Origin: Rhizopus arrhizus
Taxonomy: Eukaryota; Mucoromycota; Mucoromycetes; Mucorales; Rhizopodaceae
Direction: 5' to 3'
NCBI GenBank assembly: GCA_024220505.1
Contig: JAKZZE010000004.1
Coordinates: 434,001 to 498,000, forward strand
DNA: 64,000 nt
A program made the translations under genes and the position numbers. Below, piece after piece: positions 41,071 to 52,103 of this stretch (within the stretch, counting starts at the first letter, position 1; the number at the start of each line of letters is the position of its first letter). The notes beneath the pieces were generated by a model that ran no database searches, was not told the origin of the DNA, and worked only from the letters and a program-made list of their open reading frames with translations.

Positions 41071-42276
41071 ATGGAACCCGGTAAAATTATAACTTGAATG
41101 CGTAATGGAAGCTTCGTCAAGTTGCTAATACAATTTTGGTTTTTTATATGTATAGAATCAAGTAATTCCGCTGCTTCACTGTTGTTGAAAAAAGCCAAAA
41201 AGAACTACAGCTTCCACCCTCCAGGCATAACACCCTCCGTCTCCACAAACAAACCAAGGATCAATGGTGATGATGCGAAGAAACTCAATGATTATTTTGT
41301 GGCGGTAATTAGTCCCCATTCTGGCGATGAAATTTTGGATTGTACTCGACAAGAATATGAATTCAACATGGAAGAACAACGAGTGCTACATTGCTTCAAA
41401 AAAAAGGCCAGTACATTTGATCTTTTGGATTTTTGCTTGAATGAAACTTTGAATAATTTATTGGACCGCATGGATAACATCAAGGCTAATCTTGGCGATA
41501 ATGATGATGAACGACAAGACATTCGACTCCTCCGTTACATACTGTCCGATTACCACGCGAATTGCAGCAAGCCATCTTACATCGTACTTCCCAATGAACG
41601 TACTCCTTTTGCTGAATATGTCATTCCAATCTTCAAGTATTTCAGTGCCTCAACAAAATTTTTATCTTTTATTTGGTAAGAAAATGATAGGATGGTATTT
41701 CTGTTCAAGGGTTTATGATTATATTTATATTTTTTTTTGTATAGGTGTGAAAAAGGCTCCCATCTAACAAACAATTGATGCTTTGCCTTTCTGAAAGCCA
41801 GCGCAAACTCCTAGATGGTATTGGGTTTAGTTGCAAGGACAAAGTTGAACGTGTGATGATGGAATGCTCAGGGTATGTATGATAATGAAATTCCGATATA
41901 TAGATATCACACAAAGTCGGCGGTACTGTACTAACGCCTTTTATTACTCACTCACACTTGTGTATATAGGGAAGATGACGAAAATCATACCGAAGAAGAT
42001 ACTCTGAAATTGATGGAATATACTAGCAACTGTTTGAAGAACGAAGTAAATCAATACCAATACGCAACTTGGACGACATTTGGACGACGACGCATATTTG
42101 CTGTACAATGTATTGGGAATAAACTGACTTTACTATCAACCAGTCGTATGGGAATTGGAAAATGGTGCTTTGTGGAGATACGGTCTGCAATTGTACCAAG
42201 GGACTGGGAAGACCGATACTACTTGAATCGCTTGATGGAATTGTTGATGAAACTAAAATTTATTGAAATCAAATAG
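41071..42276 (+). pseudogene. Broken gene of an uncharacterised, probably Mucoromycota-expanded family
   Basis: Exon 1 41071-41080, exon 2 41156-41675, exon 3 41745-41872 and exon 4 41970-42276 have canonical introns. The product begins MEPESSNSAASLLLKKAKKN and contains INGDDAKKLNDYF, TRQEYEFNMEEQRVL, NCSKPSYIVLPNERTPFAEY, then after exon 3 LLDGIGFSCKDKVERVM and SRMGIGKWCFVEIRS. The coding length is one base short of a codon multiple, because a base is missing near 41767 (GGCTCCCATCTAACAAAC). A possible last exon with EEVTMVLKQQQSGRSPVDAK at ~42321-42447 lacks a usable donor. I recall the family as multi-copy and uncharacterised in Mucorales. Confidence 0.6.
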
Positions 42277-42449
42277 GAATTACTGACAATATACATGTAT
42301 ATACGACGATGACATCTTAGGAAATGCTGCTTGAACAAGAAGAAGTAACTATGGTTTTGAAGCAACAACAATCAGGACGGTCTCCTGTGGATGCCAAGGA
42401 TACAATCAAAGCGGTCAGTCGATCAGGTCAAGCAATAAAGAAATTGTAG

Positions 42450-42980
42450 TCTTATTCTATTTGATCCAAAATAGAATTGTTATTCTTTTTTTGTAAATCA
42501 TTGTCATTATCATAGTATAGTTTTACCCCTTTTTACAATATCACCAATACCAATAAATGCTTCATTTTAGTTAATCTTTGTTTTTTTTATGTGTCTATCT
42601 TAACTGCCCCCATTCCAATGACAAGGTCGCCAACTACGCCTGCCATTTTCGTCGATTTGGATTGGATAACGACATCTAGGAACATTTCACAATGCGCTCT
42701 TACCCTAGTTTGGCTCCTCTTCCAGTCGGATGCTAACTGAAATGGTCCAGCTGACAATGTACATTACACCCATAATTTTATACCTGACACCACAAATTCA
42801 TCATTATCTCCACAACCTCGTCTAGGTTATTATTATTTACCCCTTATTTTGCTGACTGTCTTTAGAAAACACCAATATAGACTAGCTGTAGTAGTTAGTC
42901 TCTCCCCTTAGTTTTATCTCGATATATTTTTTTAATTTATATGAACTTCCAATAAAAATTGATTTGTACATTTATTTGTG
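42450..42980. other. Intergenic, no gene recognised
   Basis: AT-rich DNA with no frame longer than a few dozen codons and no similarity to the repeats seen elsewhere in the window. Confidence 0.5.
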
Positions 42981-43603
42981 CGACATATTTTTTTGTTTAA
43001 ACTTTATCTTTATTTAACGATCCAAATGAGCGCAAAAATAAAATAAACAATTGTCCGCCCGGATCAGTTCAATCCGTTAGGATGTTAGTGGTACGAAAAA
43101 ACCCCTATGAGATCAAGGGTAAAAAAAAGTAAAAGAAAAAGGAAAGTATGGGATTGAGTAAGCTAAAGGAATTGTTTGATTCATTCCAGAAGCTTATGGC
43201 CATGTGGATGAGTAGCTGGGATTGTTGTAGCGTGATGAAGTTGGTCGAGTTCATGTAATATTGAGCAAATAATTGGCCAACGTTGTGACCAAGAGAGTGC
43301 CAGGCCTGAAGGTACTGAGGGACGAGATGGAAGCATATTCAGAAGGAACGACAGGGGATCCGGAATTGTTTCAGGCATAAAGAGACGCCTGTGCATGTTT
43401 AAGCAATTGATTGCATGCTTCTTCGAGAGATGGTGAGCAGGATGTCTGGGACATGGCTTCGGCTTGCCACCAGGTATCCAGCCTAACCTCCAGCGTATAC
43501 TGCGACTACGTTCCGAATTTGACATGGGCAGCCACAGGATGGGGTCCAGAGACACAGAACGACGGCAATGAGAAAGCAGTTTAGAATTACGACATATTTT
43601 TTT
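42981..43603 (-). mobile_element. LINE G: short 3' LINE fragment with ~14-bp target-site duplication
   Basis: CGACATATTTTTTT occurs at 42981-42994 and 43590-43603 and brackets the fragment. The minus-strand frame 43181-43555 encodes the C-terminal RT tail (RSIRWRLGWIPGG, HHLSKKHAINCLNMHRRL, DPLSFLLNMLPSRPSV), closely similar to LINE D 21265-21639. It is a strongly 5'-truncated copy. Confidence 0.8.
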
Positions 43604-43735
43604 TTGAAAAGCACAACACTATTTTTTATAAGATGCGAGACTATTTTCCCGAATTGTGTGACACTCTTTTCTAAGAACATACGATACTGTTTTTTTTAAA
43701 TGTGCGACAATTTTACTTGTTTTTTTGCGACATCA
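43586..43735. repeat. Degenerate minisatellite, ~28-bp unit
   Basis: About six imperfect units of the form GYGCGACACTATTTTTT with A/T spacers (for example GCGACATATTTTTTTTTG, GCGAGACTATTTTCCCG, GTGTGACACTCTTTTCT, TACGATACTGTTTTTTTT, GTGCGACAATTTTAC). LINE G inserted into one of these units. Confidence 0.5.
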
Positions 43736-43739
43736 TTTT

Positions 43740-44620
43740 GGCAAAAGGTGTAAAATACGGAGAGAAAAAATGCAATGTTAAGCCCATAGCAGGTAATTAA
43801 AAAGATGTCTTTTTCTCCTTTTTCTTAGGTATCCTAGCAACAAAGTAATACCTCTTTTTTAATTATTAAAAAATACCCTTATTCAATTGCGTATTTTTTT
43901 GTTCTTCTTTTCATAAACCCTTTGCTAGGAAACCTGACACTTAAGGTTCATTTCTCCTTTGTTCATTAGCTTTAGTAAATGATTTCAATTCAAAAAGATC
44001 CTTATCACACTGTAGCACGATTTATCATAGCAATTGAGGCGTATTTAACCCTGACTTGCATCTCCTTGTGATATAGTTATGTTATGATACTTTAACAGCT
44101 GGAAAAAAAAAGTGTAAATGCATCAAGTTGAAAGTAAATTTTAATTTGAGAAAAAAGCTATTTATTCCTCAAATCTAAAGAACCGATAAAACCAAGTGCT
44201 TTTGGGAGAATGAAAATGCAACATGCTCTGTATGATTCTAACCTACTTTTTCTCTCTCTCTCTCTCTCTCTCCTTTTCTTCCTCCTCTCTCTTTCTCTTT
44301 TCTCACGATTTCTGACGAATGTTGTTTTATACAAAAAGAGAAAACAACAATGTGAATTGAGCAAGCAAACTTGCCACTCTATTGTTTTGCCACGCAAAAA
44401 TTGCATGAACGCTTTTCCACAACAATCCCCAATAAAGACTCCTTTGATTGTAACATGAACTCCTTTCATATAAAGAAAGGATTTTATATGTTGTATCCGC
44501 AAGCATCTTTTTATTCATTTTCCTCTCCTTTCTCACTCATTCTTTTTTTTTTTTTCAACACTTGAATCTTTCCTTTATCCTTTCCCCTCGTTTCTTTTCT
44601 CCTTTTTTTTGTTTTTATCT
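43740..44620. other. Intergenic and promoter region of the RasGEF gene
   Basis: No supported gene. A (TC)n run lies at 44250-44275. The last 80 bases before the RasGEF start are strongly T/C-rich, including T14 at 44547 and T8 at 44603. Confidence 0.5.
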
Positions 44621-47508
44621 ATGTCGAGACGAACGATATGTCAAGTTCGAGCTTTATATAACTATAAGCCAAGCGATCCTTCATCACTTTCTTTTAAAGA
44701 AGACGATATTATTGATGTATGTCTACAATTAGATTCAGGCTGGTGGGATGGCTGGTAAAGTGTGCATATTGAAAGAAATTACATATAAAATTAAAAAAGG
44801 AGAGGAGTTTATAGGTGTGGAAATAGAAGAGGTTGGTTTCCAAGCACTTATGTCGAGATTATTACACAAGTAGAGTTTTGTGAATCAAGAAAGGATAATC
44901 TTACATGTCTATTTATTTTAGCCTACTCAATCTTCAAGACATAGTACAATATCTGATTGGATTCTTCAAACAACTGAAGATGGGTCAGACCAATATTATT
45001 ATAATACAAGGACACAAGAGATGAGTTATTTTCTTCCACCAGAAGATAATAATTATTCAATCGAACATCACCAATCAGATGATGACGAAGACAAGGTTTT
45101 ATTACTATTTTACAATTTCGTTTTAATTCTAAACATTTTAATAAAGCTACCACCTAATTGGGTACGAAAGACAACAACCGAAGGAAGATATTATTACTAT
45201 AATACAAGGACAAAAGAAGCAACTTGGGAGCTAGAACTAATTGATCCAGATACTGGTTTCCTGGTATGCATATAAAAAAAAAACAATCACTTTATGCTTT
45301 AACACTTATTAATGCAAAGATGACTTCGCAACCTGATTCACCTCCTTCATCGCCCTTCTTTCATAGGCAAGAATCCAACATATGGTCCACTTTATCTATC
45401 ATGCTATCCCAGAGTGTTCAGACATTAAAAGAATCTGCACGATTAGGTAGACGAGACAACCTGAGTCAAGATGTCAATGGAGTAATTGAATGTGTTCGAC
45501 AGATGATGAATATTGCAGATCACAGGTCACTATGGGACTTGCATCAGATCTTGCTTGCTGCTGTGGACCAATTGAACCTGACAGCCAAAACGGCCAGTTT
45601 GAGGGAAACGGTCAGCAAGGTGGTCAGCGATGCTGAGGAAGTTGAGCTGGCCGCACGCCAGTTCATGATGCGAGCAGAAGAGGTGGAGATTCAACCACTG
45701 GCCATCGATTGGCGGAGCGTCCTGAATGTGTTGATGATCTATCTCAAGGAAGCCTGTGCACCCTTACTGGAGGAGGGCAATCTGGACGAGACACTGGCCA
45801 GATTGAGATCAAGACATATCCGTGTACTGAGTCAGGCCATTAAAGATACCGTGGATGTGGGACATCTCTTGATGCGGCTTCAAAATGCAGTTCATGCGAC
45901 TGAAATAGAAGAAACGTATCATCAGATCGCCCAAACTGTTCATGAACAAGGCACACATGAGTCCTCTGAACAGGCTGAGGATGCTAGAACGACAAGGTCC
46001 CTTGATGAGGATCCTCGAACAGGAGAGGCCTCTTGGTTTTTATCGGCTGAGGTGGGTTCAAATGAGCTGGTGCTTAATACGGAAGGTAGTGTCAAGTGTG
46101 GTACGTTACACGGTCTCGTACAACGTCTGACGAAGCACGATCAACTCGGTAAGTAGGATTTGCTGCATTCAAACAAAGGAAAAAAAAAATCTTATTCAAC
46201 TGTAGATGCTAAATTTAATGTTACTTTTCTATTAACCTATCGATCCTTCTGTACTACTGAGGAATTATTTAATGAACTTTTCAAAAGATATCAAATGGCA
46301 CCCCTGAGGGTCTAACAAATGATGAAATAGAAACGTGGAAGGAGAAAAAATTAAAATTAGTTCGTCTAAGGTAAACATACACAAATATTCATTTGGTTAA
46401 CTGATTCTCTTTACTATAGAGTATTTAATGTGATAAAGTCTTGGTTAGAGACTTATTGTAATGAAGAAGGAGATCGTACCTTTTTACCGATCCTCAGTCA
46501 ATTCACAGACCAAGTGATAGCCAACTCAATGACATTTGGTGCCGATCAACTCACCAAGCTCATCAAGAAGCGAATGCTCTCTGAGGATTCTGGCCAAATC
46601 CGAAAGATGAAACTCAATATCCGCACAGAGGACATGCCTGAGCCGATCTTACCCAAGAACCTCAAACGTATCCAGCTACTCGAATTGGATCCTCAGGAAC
46701 TCGCAAGACAAATGACTATTATGGACTTTCGACTGTACAATCGCATCAAGCCAGTCGAATGCCTTGACAAGAACTGGGGAAAGCCTGATTGCGAGGTGCA
46801 CATTGCGGCCAACATCAAGGCCCTGATCGAACATTCGAATCAGGTCACGGCCTGGGTGACGGATTCCATCTTGACAAGGGAGGAAGTCAAGAAGCGAGCG
46901 GCCGTCTTGAAATACTGGATTTGTGTGGCAGAAAAGTGTCGGTTGCTCAACAATTATAATACCTGCATGGCCATTCTCTCCGCCTTTGATAATGGCTCCA
47001 TCGGTCGACTGAAGCGAACCTGGGAACTGATCAACGCACGGTCGCTCCAAAGCCTTCATCTCATCCGTCGATTGATGGGTGCCCAGCGAAACTTTAATGA
47101 GTATCGTGAAATGATTCGTCGTGTGAATCCGCCTTGTATTCCGTTTTTGGGTATTTATCTTCAAGACTTGACTTTTATTGAAGATGGAAACGCCAATTTC
47201 TTAAAGGGGTCTTCTCAATTGATCAATTTTGCCAAACGAACCAAAACGGCTGAAGTCATTCTTGATTTACAACAGTATCAGTCGACTCACTACTTGTTGA
47301 CAGTTGTGCCTGATATTCAAGAATTCATAAAGACTCATCTCCAATCAAGTCGTGATGAAGAGGAATTATATAATTTGAGTTTAAAGCTAGAACCAAGGTA
47401 ACAGAAACAAAAAGTCAGGAAGTTTGACTTAACTCCTTTTTTTTTTTTATAAATAGGGAACGTGGTGAAGATACAATTGCTAGGCGATTGAAGGAGTCAG
47501 GTTTATAA
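44621..47508 (+). CDS. Cdc25-type Ras guanine nucleotide exchange factor with SH3 and WW modules; one-base frameshift
   Basis: Exons 44621-44754, 44815-44869, 44922-45095, 45147-45263, 45320-46148, 46206-46370, 46420-47397 and 47457-47508. The N-terminal SH3 domain (VRALYNYKPSD, GWWDGW, RRGWFPSTYVEI) is followed by a WW-like repeat (YYYNTRTQEMSY) and a WW domain (LPPNWVRKTTTEGRYYYYN). The RasGEF-N region (FLLTYRSFCTTEELFNELF) and catalytic RasGEF domain (LLELDPQELARQMTIMD, LKYWICVAEKCRLLNNYN, PPCIPFLGIYLQDLTFIEDG) follow. It would load Ras with GTP at the membrane, upstream of adenylate cyclase/PKA or MAPK. In exon 6 the sequence GCACCCCTGAGG at 46298-46309 lacks one C relative to the expected APPEGL frame, so translation would stop at 46315. 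With that base the total is exactly 835 codons. Either a real null allele or an assembly error. Confidence 0.88.
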
Positions 47509-47549
47509 CAATAAAAAAAAAAGTTTATTTTTCAAGTCCTTTTTTAGCT

Positions 47550-47584
<35 letters not shown>

Positions 47585-47603
47585 TATACATATATAATTA
47601 CTC

Positions 47604-48758
47604 ATGGACGAAACAGTTTCTTACCATTTTGCCACTGTTCGACAAAGAAGAGAAAATAGAAATGAAATGTAAATTGAGAAAAAAGAATTTTGCAAGTGAA
47701 TCTAAAATTGCTAAATAGTAAATACCATTTAACAATTCGACAACAGCCAAAACAATCACGCATGTGCGGTATAGGAGAAAAAGGTATAGGAAAAAAAAAC
47801 AAACAAACAAACAAACAACGACGGACTGTGCGTAATAATACTATGCTGTAGCCGATAGAAGACCTATCGACCCACCACGTAAATACATATTCAGCTATTA
47901 GATGTAAGAGCGACTAAAACTATTATTTTTAATCAAATGTCTTCAATTAGCGATCGTCCAGTTCCAAGTGATGGATCCCAACCTTCCACCTAATGACAAG
48001 ACGTAAAAAACAAATACTCATTTATAGCAGAAAGAATTAACAGGAACTGTAGATATTTACAAAACCCTTATTATTTCATGTATGCGTCTTTGATGGCAGC
48101 TGATCTAGATGAAGAACTACATTTATTGAGGGATGGTAAAACGAGAAGTACAACAGGCTCGGTTGTTTCGTCACTTTACCATTTAAAAGATATTGACAAT
48201 ACAGACGCTGGGTTTTTCGTGTTTCCTGATTTATCAGTTCGTATGGAAGGCAGTTATAGGTTGAAATTGAGTTTATTTGAGATTGTTGGTAAAGAAGTGT
48301 TTCACTGTGAATCCATCATATCAAATCAATTCTTTGTTTATTCAGCAAAAAAGTAGGTACAGATAGATTCTGAAAGAAAGAGACTCAATGTGTTTTGTAG
48401 ATTCCCTGGTATGGAAGAATCCACGTTTTTATCAAGATCCTTTGCAGATCAAGGATTAAAGATACGTATTAGAAAAGAATTAAGACAAAGAAGAAAATTA
48501 GTAGATAATAGTACGAATGAAAAGGAGAAACGACCGAGAGTATCAGCAAGTGTGGATAAAAGTCATCACCATCTATATTATCCAATAAGAGAAGATACAA
48601 CATCACCTACACCTTCTTCTTCTTCATCGTATAATATGCAACATTCAATACAATTTCACACACCAAATCATTCGATTATTTATCCTCCTCCCCCTTCTCA
48701 TGAAAGGAGTGATTCAATGTCTTTCAGCACATTTCATTCTCCATCGCAGAAAAAATAA
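47604..48758 (+). CDS. Velvet-domain transcription regulator
   Basis: Six exons (47604-47668, 47719-47783, 47852-47878, 47951-48002, 48053-48352, 48401-48758) give 288 residues. Family hallmarks are [63 protein letters not shown] (split here across residues), RLKLSLFEI and the end block [19 protein letters not shown]. Velvet proteins (VeA, VelB, VosA, VelC) bind DNA through an NF-kB-like fold and link light to development and secondary metabolism. The C-terminus is Ser/His/Pro-rich. The small size is closer to VelB/VosA than to VeA; I would not name the subtype. It starts only 95 bases after the RasGEF stop, and a T29 tract lies between them. Confidence 0.93.
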
Positions 48759-48825
48759 AGTAAAAAAAGCAGTCAATTTACAAAAGTTTCGTTTTTTTTT
48801 TTTTTTTTTTTTTTTCTGTAAAAAA

Positions 48826-51226
48826 ATGAAGAAGCTTCCATACAATGTAATGTCTTTTTTGATATTATTGCTTCAATAACTGAACTATCATGTAGTTAAA
48901 GGGACTCACCTGGGACGAAGAACATATAAAAAATAATGAAAATAAATATTGTTATTGTGGAAATGGCTATACAGAGTAACAGAATACAAGTTTGACATGA
49001 CACCCTTATTCTTATGCACTTATAAATAGAGACAAGCCCATGATTCGATGCATACAGTGTCAACAATTATTTCACGGCAGTAAATTTATTGTATGAAACA
49101 CCTACAATTCTCTTATACTTTTTGATTAGATTGCATCCACTGTCTACCAAAACCTCTATTGTTTGGTGATAATTTCGGTACATTTACCTGTTCAATTTGT
49201 AGCGATAGTGGATCAGAAATCTATGAAAGGAAAGGTCTTAGTTGGATCATTATTGTCCATTTAGTGATTTACAACTTGATCAAAAAAGCACAAGTTGAAG
49301 ATGCAAAGAAACCAGATAAAGAAAAACGAGAACATTATTATTTTAGATGGAAAGAGGATGTCTGTGCGTTTATTGATGATTATTGGGATTACTTGTTACC
49401 AGATAAACAAAGTAAAGAAGTACTCTAATGATGAGACATCTACTTATATACTTTATTTAGGATCAGCTACTTGGAATAACACAATTGCCAGTGTTTTATC
49501 CACACACAGTACGATTTTCTTGTCCGGATTTGAAAAATTCAAACAAAGTGGTAAGATCGGAAGAAACCATGAAATGAAATGATTGACATGTTGTATAGCT
49601 TGGTGGACACTTCATAAAATTGAACCTCCTACAGGAGAAAAAAAGACAAAGGTGGTTTCAAGAGCAAAACCGAACCTAAAAAAGCCTTTAAAGCGAAGTA
49701 AGAAAGTAGAAGAGGAGCAACCAGTTAGAAAACTAAGAAGAACACATGAATCGAAAATGAAAAAAGAGGACTTGATAGATCTTAGTTCACTTTCTGAACT
49801 GTCTTCTGATGAAGAAGCATTTTCTGACAGTGAAAGCACGAGCCAGGTCACTGAGCGAAAGAAGACAACTCCGCTCACCACCACCACAACAAAAACAGCA
49901 ACACCACCGCCACCATCATCAGTGCCTTTACGTAAGCCAGTTCTTATTGTGGAAGAGGAGGAAGAAAAAAAAGAGGAAGAAAAAAAAGAGGAAGAAAAGA
50001 AAGAGGAAGAAAAGAAAGATGGAGAAAAGAAAGATGGAGAAAAGAAAGATGGAGAAAAGAAAGATAAATCATTCGATATTGTAAAGAGTGAACCAAGTGT
50101 AGAAACGCCTATAACGACACTACCACTTGTCAGCTTGCCTAATCCATCTCAAAGGGTCACACAGATTACATTGCAAAGTTCGCAGGACGAATGGTTCCTG
50201 TTACAAAAGCTGGAGCATGCCACTCAAAAATTGCCATACCCAGCAGTGAGATACAAACGAAAATTGGCTGTGAGACGATTGAAACGCAATCTGGGAATCA
50301 AACTGTTTGATCTGGATCACCACGTTCTTCAATCCCTTCGCAATACGAAGCATGGCCTAGAGCCCATCTCACAACATACCGTCATACCACCTGCAGTCAA
50401 TCAGCAAGATATCAATCAAAATCAACCAGATGGACAGCAGCTCTTGGACAAGATTACCTTTACACCCTATGCTTCTTCTTTTGCTTCGCGTCTGTTTGGT
50501 TCTATTCGACAACGACATATCATGACACGAGACGAAGCCTGGTTGTCTTCTTGGAACGGACGAAAGCTTCGGCCGTTCATTCGACGTGATTTTGAAAGTA
50601 AACCGAGTCGGATGCTCTTGATGGCTTCTATTAAGGCATGTGGAGGCAAGCCAAAGAAAGAAGGGATAGAAGTGAGTGAGGCTGTGAAAGATGAAAGTAT
50701 CGATTATGTTTATTTCCAAAAGGAACATTTGGTTCAAGTGAATCAGCTCTTGAGCCGTTCGTTTTGGGAAGGTATTGATGTTTCTGAATCACTCTTGTTT
50801 CCTGAATACAGTATCGTAGCTCTTTATAAACGCCATGTTATTGGATGTGCCTTTATGACTCCAGAAGCTTATGTGACTTACATCGCTGTAGATCCTGGAT
50901 GGGGAAATGCTGGAATTGGACAGTATGTTTAAGATGAGAGGATATGAATAATATATTAATTTCTGTCTATAGATTCATGCTGTATCATTTATTTCAAACA
51001 GCCATCAGTAAAGATGTTACACTTCATGTCTCTGCAAATAATAATGCAATGGTAAAGAGAATAAAAAGAGTGGATGAGCAGAGACTAACCTATTTTTTTT
51101 TGATAGCTTTTATACCAGAAATTTGGTTTCAAACCTGAAGAATTCATAGTTAATTTCTATGATAAATATTTACCAGCTAATAGTGCTTACAGCAAGAATG
51201 CCTTCTATTTAAGATTAAGAAGGTGA
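48826..51226 (+). CDS. KAT14/ATAC2 (CSRP2BP)-like GNAT acetyltransferase with N-terminal cysteine-rich finger
   Basis: Eight exons (48826-48846, 48896-48975, 49030-49079, 49130-49411, 49461-49550, 49599-50922, 50973-51051, 51107-51226) give 681 residues. The N-terminus is PHD-like: YCYCGNGYTE, MIRCIQCQQLFHG, NCIHCLPKPL, TFTCSICSDS. A block SATWNNTIASVLSTHS...AWWTLHKI matches the central KAT14 region, and FTPYASSFASRLFGS...LRPFIRRDFE its linker. The C-terminal GNAT fold has VTYIAVDPGWGNAGIGQ (acetyl-CoA loop, ~605-618), HVSANNNAMLLYQKFGFKP and a terminal YSKNAFYLRLRR. It would act in a nuclear histone acetylation complex. An expanded Glu/Lys repeat (EEEKK/DGEKK) lies at 49956-50065. The gene starts 67 bases after the velvet stop. 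Confidence 0.85.
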
Positions 51227-51586
51227 AACAATTCATTTGACATTTTTGTGTAAAAAAAAAAAAACACAGCGTATATGTGATACAATGCAATATTTCCTTC
51301 TTGTTATCTTATCCTCTTGTCACATGGAAAAGAAAGAAGCAAAGGAAAACAAGATATTTTTGTAAAATTAATTCCTTTTTGTAAAGAAACAAAATAAGAA
51401 TAAGATTAAGTATTCTTTTTCCTATTCATTATTTAAAATGTAAATAAAAGTCTATTTTTTAAACCTTATCAAAGAATAATTTAAAGAGTGTTTTTACCGG
51501 GTATTTTACATTGTGTTACAAGTACCTTTTGTATCAGCTGGCACTAATTCTAATAAAATACATTGGGTGTGCAAGGAGAGGGAGAG

Positions 51587-51632
<46 letters not shown>

Positions 51633-52103
51633 GAGATTACCATGACTGGTGTGAGAAATCAAGTTTGCAACTTTGAATAGAAAATGACTTTGAAAAGAGA
51701 GAGAGAGAGAGGAGAGGGGTAAAATCAAGGGCTTGCAAAAAAGAAAGATCAAACAGGATAAATAAAAATGATACGAGCTGTAAAGAAAAAAAGAGCCTGA
51801 TTTGCTTGATCTTTTAATGTATTCAATACATCTTTTGTTATAAAATGCTGCTCCGAATCATTCTATTTTACCGAATAAAAAATTTCCATTTTTATCAAAA
51901 GGTGAACGTCTATCCAGGTTGCGCAAGCCCAAATTGGCTTTTTTGGTCAAAAAAGGAATATAGCATTAGATGAGTGATCATAAGGCACTTTACACAATAT
52001 TTCCTTTTCTTGATAAATTACATTAAGCTGAATTGAAATCAGCTTTATATATAAACATTCTTTTTTTTTTTCTTTCTTTCTCTCACGTCTTTTATAAAGT
52101 GAT
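51227..52103. other. Intergenic with A44 tract; promoter of the OPT gene
   Basis: Contains an uninterrupted run of 44 A at 51587-51630 preceded by GA-rich sequence, and a (GA)n run at ~51700. There is no evidence of a retroelement attached to the A-run. A T-rich tract at 52063-52080 precedes the OPT start codon. No gene is supported. Confidence 0.55.
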
